Assembly (NCBI GenBank): GCA_013365325.1
Contig: JABVXV010000133.1
Coordinates: forward strand, 91,859-155,858
Length of the DNA stretch: 64,000 nt
Origin: Dipetalonema caudispina
Lineage: Eukaryota; Nematoda; Chromadorea; Rhabditida; Onchocercidae
Direction of reading: 5' to 3'
The translations under genes and the position numbers were made by a program. Below, one piece after another: positions 1 to 13,900 of this stretch (position 1 is its first letter; every line of letters begins with the position of its first letter). Below the pieces are notes generated by a model. That model saw only the letters and a program-made list of their open reading frames with translations. It was not told the DNA's origin and did not search any database.

Positions 1-69
1 GTATTTAATAAGTAAGAAAAACAATAAATAAAAATTAGGAAGTACTTAAATAGATAATTAACATACTTG

Positions 70-70
<1 letters not shown>

Positions 71-152
<82 letters not shown>

Positions 153-177
153 CATTATTATTATTATTATTATTATT
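71..177. repeat. (ATT)n microsatellite
   Basis: About 107 bases of uninterrupted TTA/ATT units apart from one C substitution (ATC) near 152. It lies upstream of, and probably in an intron of, the partial gene whose exon starts at 393. A similar and longer tract closes the right end of the window. Confidence 0.95.
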
Positions 178-392
178 CAAAAAATAAGTTTAATTTAGTT
201 TCAATTTGGCAGTTAATATTTCGTTTTTGTTAATAATTTGAAGCTTGATCATGCAATTTCTCAAGAGTCTTTTCATATTCCATTAAAAATTCTAACCTGA
301 ATAATTTGAAAAATGAATGATTCATTGATTTCAACAGAAATTTGAAATTAGAAGTTCAAATCGAATCTTTATTTTCCTTATTCTTTTTACAG

Positions 393-1430
393 TATGGTTT
401 ATTGGGATTAATTTGGTACTTACTACGGTGGCAATATTTTTGCATTTATGGTTACGATATTTGTTAAAAAGAGAAGATACCGTAACACGGTGGTACCTTT
501 ATGTATTACACGTCAAAAGGATTATGCCAAAACGGTGGCGTGCGAAGTTACTTCATGATGCTGCTGATAACGGCGGAATTGAACAGAATGTTATCACTAC
601 AGGTCTTTCTTCAACAATTTTGTCCAATTTTTTGCATAAAAAGTAGACGTCAAAGATAATGTAAGAATAAAAATATCTAATTATCAACATTTTTATCATG
701 TAACTGTAAAATTTTTTGTTAAAAATGTAAAATTTCATAAATTTTTTAAATTTTATTTATTAAAGAATTTTAGTTCCATCCTTGTCTAATTCAGAACAGC
801 AGAATTTCTTTCGTTATTTTTTTTGCATAATTATTAATCGAGTCGGTGATAATACGAAAAGCTGAAATTCATTTTTACTTTTAACTAACAGTTAAAAACT
901 ATAATTGTCAGAAAAGACTTGATTTGTTTAAACGTGTGATTGCTATTATTATCATTAATATTAATAATAACATTATCATTAATATTAATATTAATATTAC
1001 TGGTAGTATTAATATTAACATTATTATTAATATTAATACAAATTGATATTAATACCAACATCATTATTATTGTTATTATAAATTTATAGACTGTCTTTTT
1101 CTTAATTATAATAGGATAGCATATCATCAATTATTGTAAATTTCTTCAAATTATGTCAAATTTCGTCAATTTTCGTGGAAAATTTTATTAAAATTTCTAT
1201 ATCTTTTAACTCTCGGTATGCTCCTTGTTTTGTCGAGTATGCTTATTTAACATTATCAGGCAGAAATGTTTGATCGAATCACTGAATTGTAAATGTTTCA
1301 AATTAAAAATAATATCATTTCAGGTAAACAAGATACTGTATGGACAACGATTGTGAATTATTCACGGATACTTTTATTGCTTATTTATTTTTGCATATTT
1401 GCCATTGCACTTATCATCGTACTTGTTTGA
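393..1430 (+). CDS. C-terminal exons of a multi-pass membrane protein, possibly Cys-loop ligand-gated channel (5' end outside window)
   Basis: Two exons are proposed, 393-602 and 1324-1430. The first follows a T-rich acceptor ending at 392 and opens with a hydrophobic segment (FIGINLVLTTVAIFLHLWL), then a basic cytosolic-type stretch of about 45 residues (KRIMPKRWRAK). If it splices at ACAG|GT (602/603) the frame continues in phase into a second exon that begins after 'atttcag' at 1323 and encodes a hydrophobic helix (ILLLLIYFCIFAIALIIVLV) followed by a stop. If the first exon is not spliced it runs to a TAG at 646. The order helix, basic loop, helix, short tail resembles the M3-loop-M4 end of nicotinic-type channels, but no diagnostic motif is present here, so that family is a guess. 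The upstream coding part is beyond the window edge. Confidence 0.4.
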
Positions 1431-4144
1431 AAAAATAACTGAAATGATAAGTGCGATAAAGATGAAAAAGATATGTGTCATACTTGTCGTCTGTTTGGAT
1501 TGTTTCTTCCCGTCGATAACCATAAATTTAATTTATCCGCTCTCCCTTTTTCTTCTCTTTGAAAAAGAAAAAGAGAAGGGGAAAAAAAAGAAAAATGATA
1601 ATAATACTTACTTTTAAAAGTACGGAAGTTTTCCACGAACATTTGGCTTTGATCTTTGACCCTCGCATATATACAAAAACCCACAACAGCATGATTTTAC
1701 CACTGTATATTCGATTACTTCCAGTTCAATTAAAAATTATATTTGAACAAATTGCAGTAGTGAAATTTTTGATTACATAAATTATTGAATCTTTTTTTCA
1801 TACAAAATTCTGATTATTTTTTGCTTTGAAGAAAAAAAAAACAAAAAAAGAAAACTGGACAATTGTTAACGGCATTGAAATAAATTTAAATCTTTCATTA
1901 TTTTTAAAATTTTTCAGCAATGTTTAATGGAAAAAAATTACGAATTCTTCGGTGGTGACATCGTTATCGTTATCGCTATCATCATTATTAGCATTATTTC
2001 ATGAAGCATATTACAATAGCTTAAAACAGCTGCTTGAAGCAAAATTTTTATTTTCATCTTATTGTTTAATTTTTTGTCTTTCTTCATCTTTCTTCATGAA
2101 TATTTCAAATCATAAGCATTATTATTTTCAGTGTTTGAATGAATAAAAGAGAGAAAAAAATAACAAAAAATTCGAAAATGCCAAGTTTTAAGTTTTCTTT
2201 TATCTCATTCTTTTCATGCCAATCCTTTATTTAAATCTTGCCTATAATATTTAATTTAATGATAGCTTTTCAAATGTATCCATCATTCTTTCTTTCTTTT
2301 TTTTTTTTTGATATAACGAATGAATTCACATTTTCTATAGCTATCCTATTATTTAAGGAAAGATATGAAAAAGAAATTTATGGTTTGAATTTAATTTAAC
2401 AAAAAAGGAGCATAAAATCCTAAATATTGATTGGCTAACATGTAATTTAAGAATACATTACTCGAAAACCAGTTCAAGTTATTGAAAAATAACTTCAGTA
2501 TCGTTTTGTATTTTTCCAGCATTTCATCAATTTTAAAGAACTTGATAACTTAGTAATACTTAGTTGAATGGAATATACGTAATTTATTATTCTTCCGTAT
2601 TTGCTAGTATTCCAAAATAAAATCAACACTTTAGAAAACTTGATAACTTAATAATACTTGAATTTTTAAAAGAAAGTAGTCTAAAATATCATTTTCCACT
2701 ACCACTTATTTTTTTGTAGGATGAATTCCCAACTGCGCTAATGCAAAGAATTTCGATATGTTTGAAAAAATGTGAAAAGGAAATTAAAACATAAAAGCAA
2801 AACATTTCTAAATTTTTTTTCTCAGCCAAAAACTTTTTATTTGGATGAAAAGAAAGAGGAGAGAGAAATCTTGAAATTTTCGAAGAAAATCAAACATGAA
2901 AAATTTTCCAATAAATTTACCCTGAAATTATGACTTAATTTATGCTTTCAAAATATGAACAACCGTTTCCGTTTCCGAAATATTAAATTCATACCATATT
3001 CTTTTTTCATAATGCTATGCATTATGCATTCAGCAAGAAAATTGCTTATAGAAAAAAGATGTTAATGAATGTTCGGTATCTTGAATAAAGTTTATTTCAC
3101 GTAACGTACATCAGATGATAAGATGAAATATTTGTTTAATGAGTGGTAACTATTATGATAATTAATTATAGAGGTATTCTGAATTTAACGATAGATATGT
3201 GAAATACATGCTCAATTTAATGATAAATATATGAAATGAATTGTTTTTTTTTTTTACAATTTATTTAATTTGTAATAATTTGCGTTAGTTCATTGACTCG
3301 TTTTTGTTTAAATGAAGGAAATTAGGTGAAATATTATTTGATGAGCTTTTTAAAACCTTATTGTTTTGTATAACGATAAAAACATAATAATTGCAACTTC
3401 ACTGCTAATATCTGCAATCAGTAAAAACTTATAAAATTCAAAATTCTATGCATTGGCAAATAATTTAATAAATTAATCGGGTTAATTAAGTAATTTAATA
3501 TCAGGTATTAGATTTGAAGTTGGTTTTTTTAAAAAACCAATGATGGAAATTGTGCATCTTTTCATAAATTTTCATGGCATGCTTCAATAATCTCAAAATA
3601 ATTAAGGAATCAATTTTTAATTTTCATCCTGTCTGACAAATTTTCCAAATTAAAATCATTCCATAAAAGTAATAAATAAGTAACAAAGTTCGAAAAAAAG
3701 GGCTGATTGCTTACATACAATGAATGAAAAACACTTCGTTAATGAAATCGGAAATTAAAACCAAATTGAGTTAAAATTTTGATTTTTGATATTTATAAAT
3801 AACCCACCGCCTAATTTTGGTTTACATTTGAGATTTTTAATTAATGAAGTAATAAATTGTATTCAAACAGTTGCAAAAAGATAAACACCTATATTGAACT
3901 GAAATTATTCAGTAAATTATTAAAGAATAACTTTAACTGATAACGGATTCTATTCGATCCTATAATTAGTAGTGATGTTATTAAGTAATTTGCTACTTTG
4001 TAAACTCTTTTGACCATTTGGATAAATATTACATTGAACTATCATTTAACAATTTTTACGCATGTTTGACTGATCTTGATAAATTCCTATTTTCCCAATT
4101 TTCGCTAATTTTTAATTTAAAAAACAACTTTTCTTTTTTTCTAG

Positions 4145-4200
4145 AGAACAGAAGACATAGAAGATAATGAAAAGGACATTTGTCAAAATAAGATATATAT
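4145..4200 (+). repeat. 56-bp dispersed direct repeat, copy 1
   Basis: The segment beginning AGAACAGAAGACATAGAAGA is repeated at 5417-5472 with only two substitutions (C/T at two positions) over 56 bases. Both copies are preceded, directly or a few bases away, by CTAGAGAA. Confidence 0.85.
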
Positions 4201-5416
4201 TTGTTGCTTTTTCTTACTTCAAATGCATATTTTTACTGCTAATTAATTGTATCCGTAGATGTCACAATATGTGATATAAATGTGACATTCATGGTAAAGA
4301 GTATATCCTACTAAAGACAATATTTAAAATTTCTAATTTTTAGAAGGAAAATGGAAATCAAAATGAATAAAACCGGAAATATTGCTCGTGTTTGCTGGCT
4401 TTAATAAATTATTCAATGTGGATATTCAATATATTCTCTTATTATTTCATCTTCTACTAATTAAAATTGATTTGAATCCCGAGCACATGATAATCAAACA
4501 TTTCCAATTTCTTAATTCGTAATAACTGGATCCCAATGACGAAACTTATCTTGCCATTATATTTTAAAATGTAAAACGTATTAATTGAATCATTGTATTC
4601 AAAAATGATAAATACATTATATTGTTGAATTTTTGCAAATTCACATCCACATCAGAATGTGAGTATTTCAGTAATTCAGTAGCCATACCATCTAGTAATT
4701 CTGTGTTACATATTTAATAATATTATATAAATGTAATGTAATTTCAATATTTATATCACAATCATAGAATAATATTTCAAGATTCAAAAAAATTTCATTC
4801 TTCATCAAATTTTTTGTGTTCCTCTTCATCGATCATCTAAAATAAGAAATGAATGTCATCTATGAACAATAATATGTTACGGGTCATATCTTTACTATTT
4901 TATGTCGGTGAGTAGGAATAAATAAAGTGAGTGAGTGAGTGACAATCAAATAGGTGAAAGGATGGATTGGATATTTAGTATTTGAACAAATGATGCAGAT
5001 GAAATTACTGCATTACTTTAATTGATAACTTAAAAGATAGCAAATCCCTTATAGATTATTTAATTTAATATGTTTTCGCTCATTATGTTATGCGTCCAAA
5101 TGTTAGATGAATAAAAAGGAAAATCTTTCCTTCTCTATTTATTTTCATTTCATTCAATTCCATTACTGTGATAAACTTATCTTTTCATTTATCATAATAT
5201 CAATAACTAATTAATCATTTACATCGATAGCAGTTGCTACGAAGAAGATGAAAAGAGTATGAGAACAAAACGAAAAAATATCGAAGCATATATACGAATA
5301 AAATTTTATTTGTTAGATAGAGACAAAATTGAAAGTATTGATTTGTAGTAAAATTAAATTGAATTATGCAAACTTCGTCTTAATAACTTTGTTTTGCTAG
5401 AGAATTTTGAATAAGA

Positions 5417-5472
5417 AGAACAGAAGATATAGAAGATAATGAAAAGGACATTCGTCAAAATAAGATATATAT
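5417..5472 (+). repeat. 56-bp dispersed direct repeat, copy 2
   Basis: Second copy of the element at 4145-4200, in the same orientation and 1272 bases downstream. Flanking sequence is otherwise unrelated by eye, apart from a CTAGAGAA word upstream of each copy. Confidence 0.85.
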
Positions 5473-6056
5473 GTATATTCGCTGCAATCATAGAAAATCG
5501 TCGAAATAGAGATTTGAGGACAGTTATAGTAATAATTATTGTAATATAATGTAAAGTATATAATGTAACATAATCGTCATAACATAACATAAGGTATAAT
5601 GATCATGACGTAATATGATATAATCATAATATGTAATGATCGTTGTATATTTTAACTCATTATTCATTTGATTTAGTTGCGAATAAATAATAACGAAAGT
5701 TAAGAGTTCCGGTTTTATTACGATAAATGAGATGAAATTACTAAGATTTATGATATGACCGATTTTAACAAACGAAATTAAAGGAACTGTTGAAATATCA
5801 TCCTGATTTCTCCATAGACAAGATAATCAACTGTATTATTTCATGTGATATTCGTTCAATGAACAAATGATTGATTGATAAACATATATCAACGAATGAT
5901 TAGATGATAAGGATATTATTGGAGTAAAATGAAGCATTTAATCAACTTTTAAACAAACATGAAATAAGCAAAAAGTTATTATGTTACTTTTAACCTCACA
6001 ACATTATGTAAACATGTATTTAATTTTTTTTCCCTTTTTTTTTTATTTTTTATTTA

Positions 6057-6084
6057 TTTTTTTTTTTTTTTTTTTTTTTTTTTT
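6057..6084. repeat. poly-T tract
   Basis: A run of 28 consecutive T within a longer T-rich block (6028-6084). It may be the complement of a poly-A tail from an old retroposed sequence, but no source body is recognisable beside it. Confidence 0.9.
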
Positions 6085-7860
6085 GAAACTGGCCTGTAAT
6101 GTTGTAGGAGAAAGAAACATCTGCTGGAAATGATTAAGATTTATGCATGGCATGATCTAAATAAATAGGCCGCCGTGTTGAAAATCGAAATTTCATTTGA
6201 TAGTCTTACGATTGATAATTGAAAATGCCAACCTTTGCTTTCCTATCCTGTGTCATTATTTATTTTTGATCGATTCTTCTTCTTTTCAACTTTTATCGTT
6301 AGTTGAGTTTAAAATACAGGTTAATAATGCAATAAGATTAAAGTGATAATTTTGTGAGTAAAATTCAATTTTATCCTTTTGTTGATTTTTCTGTTGATAA
6401 AAAATCAACAAATTTACTCTTCTTTCTCGCATTACTAATATTTTTTTTGGATTTAATTCAATACCCTTTACTTTATTATTACCATTTTCTAGGCTTTTAT
6501 TTTTAATGGAACCTCTAGCTATATAAAAATGAATATGATTTATGTATTGATCGACAATAATATTATAGGCGTCAAGTTCCAATACTGGGCAAGTCCTATT
6601 AGTTAGGCCCTAACAGATGTTCAACACATCCATGTGGCATGATAGCAAAAGATGATGATGATGAAAGAGAAGGAAAAGGAAGCTAAAAGGAAAAGAGAAG
6701 AATGAGGATGAAAAACATTTCAAGTTTCTCATTCCATTTTGGCATCTAATATTAATCACTTTGACGAATCAACCAATGAATACGCTTTCTTTGCTTCCAA
6801 ATCAAAACCATTTGTAATCATCGGTGTGAATTTCTATTGTTTCTCTTTTGTTTACGAATAATTCTTATGTTATGAGGTAGAATTTAAATGATTAGTTTAG
6901 CAGAAGAGTACATTTAGTAATATGAAATTTTAATTTCATTTTAGACTTACTTAAAATTTTTATCTAAAATTTATATTTTAAACATAATTTTTGCTCTTAT
7001 TAATTTTGAAATAATTATCAGAATTTAGCTAAATTGCATTAACTCATCTTTTTTTTTCCTTTTCTTTTTTTTATTATATAAATGCTTTACGTTTCGCATA
7101 ATTAACCAATATTTTAATACAAAAATTTGTATTTAATAATTTGGACTTTAAAGTTCATTTTAAACTTGAAAAAAACAAAAAGAAAAGTGGTTAATTTTTC
7201 AATTTCTTGAATAACTTCCTTGACGTAAACAAATAAATGACGCAATCCATTTTAATTGCTATTGACATTTTAGCTCAATGACGACATTTTTATGCTTTCG
7301 TAGTTTACTCCTATCTCAAAATGTAATGCATAGCGGCATTACATATAATATTATATAAAATTTAGTATATCGATAAATCAATTTTACTCGCTATTAAAAA
7401 ATTAATCCAATTTCTCTTACGAAATAATTCGTAGTTAGCGAAAAAAAAATTTGTTGTAAATCCTGTTGAAAAAAAATATCGTTGGAATTTAAGAAGGTCA
7501 TTATAAATTCTGTGCAATACAAACATAACGAAAGATTATGAGCATCATAGATATTTTATAAATCTCAAATTTCAATCAAAATTTATTATCATTCAAAACA
7601 TTGATATTAGATCCGTTCGGGTGGTTCTTTTTTCGTTATTCAACAGCTTTTTTTTTTCTTTTGTTTAAATCTCAAGAAAAAAACTCTCTTTTTTTACTTG
7701 TAGTTTAAATTTCTTTCGATTTTTTTCCGAATTCATTCTCCATCAGTTGTTGCTTAAAAGTTGTCAGATTTAAAATATTATGCATAATTTTACTATACAT
7801 ATTATATGCAATAGATATTCAATTGTGTATAAGATTCTTATCACTTGTATTCTCTTTTTT

Positions 7861-7896
7861 AACATTGTTTTTTTTTTTTTTTTTTTTTTGTATTAG
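7861..7896 (+). promoter_or_regulatory. candidate trans-splice acceptor upstream of small membrane protein
   Basis: A long T tract followed by GTATTAG ends at 7896, 52 bases before the ATG at 7949. The next T-poor stretch would be the 5' leader. This is what a spliced-leader acceptor looks like in nematodes, but an ordinary 5' intron is equally possible from sequence alone. Confidence 0.4.
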
Positions 7897-7948
7897 AATA
7901 AAATCGCCAATTAAAATTTTTGAAATTTCATATTTCACAATTTGAAAA

Positions 7949-10900
7949 ATGGCAGAGCAAGGACAAAATGATACTTCGGAGTATCTAAAAGAGCAAAATC
8001 ATATCTATGCTCGACGTATGGTTACGACAATTGCGGTTGTTCTAACCGTTTTAGCTATTGTTTTGGTAACTGTATCACTGTTACTTGGTTCAAGAATCGA
8101 TCAAATAGGTTAGTTAATAAATCAATCAATTATTTGAAATACACGCTTTACACAAATGATATATAAATGATACTGTATTGAATTCTATGACTTAATTAAC
8201 AGAAAAGTTATAATATAAAATACTTTATAATACAGTATGCATGTATATATTTTATTTATTGCTCTATCATAATGAGTTACATATTCCCTTGACATCAAAT
8301 TAATTAATTTGATTTAATTTCCAAACACTTTCAATTTGTCTTAATTTGCAAACCCAATAAGTAGTAAATAAACGTATTTCCTTTCGTAACTTATTTTGTC
8401 ACATTTTTTTTCAAATTACCAGTTTTATACTTATTTCGAGAACTGCAAAAAACTTTAAGGATATTGATTACAAATAGCTTTCGAAATAATTATTTCTCGT
8501 ATGTTTTAGAAATCGTAATAGAATGAGGAAAAATATTTGCAGTTTCCCTAATTAAAGGATTGAAAATAAATTTAATTTATTATCTCGCTATAATTTAATC
8601 TGTCTCATCTTCAATTCCTCCTTCTCATCTTTCTTATCTCCTTTCGTTTTTTTTTTTCTTCCTCTCTCTCTTCTTTCTTTGTTATTTACGTCTTTGATAT
8701 TTTATAAATATCATTAATAATTCATTTATCTCTCATGCGAGGTTTTCTGAAATTACCAAATTCTTTAAGGAAAGAATATTTAAATAAGTGAAAGTTGAAA
8801 TTAGAAGATATCAACATTGCTAATAAAATTATTTCATATGAAAAGCTATGTTAAGAATTTTAACGATACGAAGTGATTAAATTACTGTTGCGAAATGATT
8901 TTGATCAGAGTGTTCATTATTTCATTAAAGACTACGATTGAAATCAAACGACATAGTACTTAAACTTCTCTTTAAAACTTCAAAACGGAAAATTTCAATT
9001 TGAAAATTAAAAAATTTTTCAGGAATTATGTATGCAAAGCATCCACATGCTTATTTCTTCTTTGATATTGCTTGAAAAAAAAGAAGCCGTAGTTATAATT
9101 TTTGCTCTCTTTTACTTTTATTTAAAATTAAAATTAAAAAATTCCATCATTCTTTTATAAAGAAGTAAAGATTGAAATTTAGCAAAATTTTTGGTATAGG
9201 ATTGTTTCAAACGCAATGTTTACTACTACAATGCGTGTGTTAAAGTTAGATATGCCTAAAATAATTTATTCCAAAAAAAAATCAAAATTTGAATTATTTT
9301 CCTTAATTTAAATAACAACATTTCATCTTTTGTTCCTGGTTTGCAGAAATGTTTTCGGAGAAGAAAAGATTCTAAGAAAGCATTACTTCCTGTGATTTAT
9401 TATATCATGTTTCGCTTAACTATTTGTTTGAAAAAAGACTTTAACTTAAATATTTTGTGCTTCAGTCTTCTTTCCATAAAATTTGAAATGAAAGCGGAAA
9501 TATTTTAGTTTTATTCAAATTCTTGCAGGTAAAATAGTTTGCTCATACAGTTTACATAAAAAATAAATAAATAAATGGAAATTATATAAGAAATAATTTT
9601 TGGTTTTGTTTATGCATAATTATATCTTCTCTTCCTTTTTTTCAATCAGTTTTAAATGCATTGCTTTCAAAAATTCTTAGCATATTATTCCATTAAACAA
9701 AAAATTTTTTTCTTGAGGTTGTCGTTAAAGTAATTTTTTCCAATTATTTTGTAATTTTTAAAAATTAGGCAACACAAAAAAAATCGTTAAGTGGTACACA
9801 AAAAAAATTTTTAATAATGGAAACAATTTATTCACCACCAAATGCTGTACTCACTAACTGGATTAATTGTTGAATTAAATAATCTGAAAAAATGTATTAA
9901 ATATAGCCAAAGTAAAACAATATTGAAAAGATTATCACAGAATGATTTATCGTAATTTAATGCAAACTATTTGAATTTTGAATTTTGAGTTAAAATTTGA
10001 AAAGTGTACTACATTTAATTTCAAGTCAATATTTTAAAAAAGCAATAAATAACAGCATAATTCATAATTGTTTTCTAAAATGTCCACATAAAATTAATTA
10101 TTTCAAGGGAATACTTCACAAAATGATCGATGCAAGACATTGGTTGTGTCCTTTAATTTATTTTACTCCCCTCTGCATTTCCTTCTCCGTCTCTCTCCTT
10201 TTCCTTCACTCTTTCTCTTTTTTACCACTTTTTCTTTCTCTTAAATTTTAAAATAGTAAAAAGTCACAACATGGATACAAATTGTAAGTGATAAATTTAA
10301 TTGAACTGAAATAATCGTTATTTCATTACATTTAATCATTTTGTCGCTCTTCCCATCGCAATTAATCCTAAGAATTAAACAAAAAAAAAAGAAGAAAACA
10401 ACATAAATTCAATAATTCTCGGATTTCAAGAATTCTTAACAAAGTAACAGATAGTTGAAAAAAGGATGGAAACAATTTTTTCAGTTTAATTAAATTTAAT
10501 TGAAACCAGTAGAGAAATAAATGAGATTCTCGTAGAAATAATTTTTTTTTGCAATTTTGATCTCATTTATGTCTTTAAGACGAAATTTCGTCCTCTTCGT
10601 CTATCTATTCCCTCTCCTGTTCTGGGCTAAATTAAATTACTTATTAAGTTTATCTTTTTGTCATTTCTCATAGTCCTGCTATGCAGTGTAAAAATGAAAA
10701 AGATATAGAATATATGAATTTCAAACAATTAATATGACAGGTTGCTGTAGAACTATTACTGTACATTTCATACCGATATTTACTTTACGGTAGTGATGCT
10801 ACAGTAATTTTCGCTATTAAATGTATAGCATTTCTTGGTGTACTGGATAAATTATATTTATGCATTGTACGATAAGGAAATATTATATGATATGTAGGAG

Positions 10901-13900
10901 ATATTTTAACCTTTGAATACAGAAATTGGTTGTGATCTAAACATTCTGGTAGTAAGGATAACATTTTAAATGAATTTTAATGAGTACCGAGTATATTTGT
11001 TATTAATTATAATGCTTACTTGACATAGTACTAAAAAAATTCATATGATACCAATGAAAGGAACCATTAACGTTTGTTTTTCATTTAATTTCTTTTTTTC
11101 TTTTCGCTTTCTTTACTATCAAAGACGAAAAATAAACAAACAAGTGAACAAGCAAACAAATGAACAAATGGATTCCAATTTACATATTTTTCTTTTTCTA
11201 CCTTCATGTTTCATTTTATTTTTTTGTGTCCCATAGACTTTTCTCTATGTAATAACTTTCTGCTTTAATTTCGACTTTTCTTCGCTGTTTTTATGAAAAT
11301 TTAATCTTTTAGACCTTGTTAATGCGGCGAATAAATAAATATATATGTAAATAAGCAAATAAATACAAATAATCAAACGGTTTATTTTTTTCATTTCGAT
11401 TTTTTACTATATACTCATCAATAAATACTACTTTGTTGTAATTCGGACTCCAAAAAATCAGTTTCCTAATATTTGTTGCATTTAAATTATTCGATAGGAT
11501 ATATATGGGCGAAGTATGACCAAGAATTGACATTACTATTGTGGAAATCCCAATGCACCTTTCAAATAATAATTCGAATATAAAATACTATCCAGAATTT
11601 GATTGAATTAAAAATTTATTCATTCCTTGAATTCTATTAACCAACCAATTGGTTTAAATATTGTTTTCGTCCAAGTAACGTAGTTTAGAAAAATTTATCC
11701 AAAAGTTTTATTTATCCATGCATGCCACTTGAGATTTATATTCAACTAGTTGATTAAATTCTATCGAAATTCTTTCGATTTTATCTTAAAATTGATGAAT
11801 AAATTCAAATTAGAGTAAACGAATTGAATTTCTATGCAATCTCCATCATTCATATTGATTTTGTTAACACTGTAATCAAATTTATATCTCAATTTATTGG
11901 GTCAAATTTGCAAGATCAACAAGAGGGGTGGGCAGCAAAGAAGGTATCGTAATATTTGAAATCACGATACGTATGTATTATGCAAGTATGCATGAAACAC
12001 AAAAATTTTTGGAAAGAGATGGAAATGAATTTTTTCTTTCGAATTTGCGAAAACCTTATTTCTAAAATCATTTAAGATTTTTGAATTTTTAATGAAACGT
12101 AGGTTATGCTAAAAAAGCATCTTTTTTAAATTTATATTTGTATTATATTTTCAGTTTTGTAAAATTTCAACCAAAACACTTTTTATTTTTAAATTTTTGC
12201 AGATGAAAGCAATTTATGGATAATACATACAGAATTGTTAACGATTTTCTTCTTTTATTTCTTTTTTTTGGAACTTTCTGGATGTTAAATTAATTTGTTC
12301 CTTTTTAAACGGCCGGAAAAAGGAAGCAATTTAAACAGCACAGTAAAAGCATATGTCTGTAAGATTGAGAAAAAGCTTTAAAGTTTATTTTATTCATTCT
12401 TACATGATGAAGTGAAGTGCATTTAAACAAGGGATTCATCTATAAATTGAAAAGAAAGAAAAAATCCCAAAAAAATTTTTTGACTTAGAAATTCGACAGC
12501 AACTGTCAAATTTGAGCAGCAAACAAATTTTTTTTTTTTTTTTTTTGCGATGTAAAATTTTTTTCTTCCCAAAGAAACATATTATTTGTGACAATTTTAA
12601 AAAGAAAAAGAAGAAAGCTTTTCCTAAATGTGAAGTAATAAAAAGTTGAAAAAATCTGCCACCTTCTTTTTTTAATGAAAATTTTGTTATTTATTTACTT
12701 TAAAATTATAACTATTGCTTTGATGTTTGTAATTATAGTACTGTCTTCTGTTTATTTTTCAAGATGAAGAATGAAAAAGACATTTAATTGGAGAACTACC
12801 AATTAAATTGGAATGCTATTCCGTAAACATTAACTGATATGATATGATGTTAATTATTATTTACTTTAAAGAAGACTAGTAGTGTAATAGTATGCTGTTT
12901 TAAACGAAAAAGAAAAAAAAAAAGTTTTTTTGGAGATTATTTGGAAATCGTTATATTAGGGAATTTACTGTATTTCGAAAACATTTACTATAAAATTCTC
13001 AATGAATGATAAATAACTTCTGTCATTTTTAAATACTCTTCAAAGGTTGCAGCATCTCCATAAATGTGACAAAATTATAGTTTACGATTCTTTGAATATC
13101 ATCTGATTGATTATAAAAGATGGTCAAACTATTTCATTTGAATTTATTTTAAAATATTTTATGCATTACACATAAAATTTTTCTTCTATTAAACTATCTT
13201 CTTTAAATAGATCAAAATTTTTAAATTTTTGATTTCTATAAAAATGGTTGCAAATGAAATTTCTTTTCTGCTAAATTATTTTTTTTTTTAAATAAATCAA
13301 AGTGTATTTTTGATTAACTTGAAAATTGGTAGCATAAAATAATGAATGTTTGATGAGATGAGAAAGACATTTACTTTCAATTAGCAATGTTATTTTTCTA
13401 TTCTTAAGTTGCCATATATTTTAGACTCGCAGTAGAAAATACTTTTAATTACTTTAAACAAACCTTTCAAAGATAGATAATAAAACATTCTTTTCAGGTA
13501 ACTTTTTTCTGACAAATTATAGATTTTATAAATTTTCTGAAAATTTTGAAATTGTTGTTTAGATCAGTTTGTCTTGGTTTCATTTTTTAATGAAAATAAC
13601 GAAGAAATCAGTATTAGAATATGGATTACTTTATGAGTTACTTAATACGAAGATATTATTAAAGACAAACGAGCAGAAGAAAGCATTTGAGTAGACCGAT
13701 TACTATCATAATTTGTGCATAGATCAAAACTGAATGCTTTAAATGCTTAAAGTTTTTATATTTTGAACAAATGTTCGAATTTTAGCATTACTTCAAAATT
13801 TTTATTGCAATCCCGATAAATATTATTGCATTCATTTGTTTAAAATCTGAAAAAATTTTCAACTTTGAAATCCTTTAATATTAAATATACTTCTGTATTA

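Larger units (their letters stand above)
1431..7890. other. 6.4 kb non-coding AT-rich spacer
   Basis: I see no credible coding exon here. Short open frames are low-complexity (poly-K, poly-S, poly-F). The stretch includes a 28-base T run at 6057-6084, short GTGA repeats near 4926-4942, and a pair of 56-base direct repeats at 4145 and 5417 listed separately. Just outside it, 945-1080 holds degenerate ATT/AATATT repeats. Confidence 0.6.
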
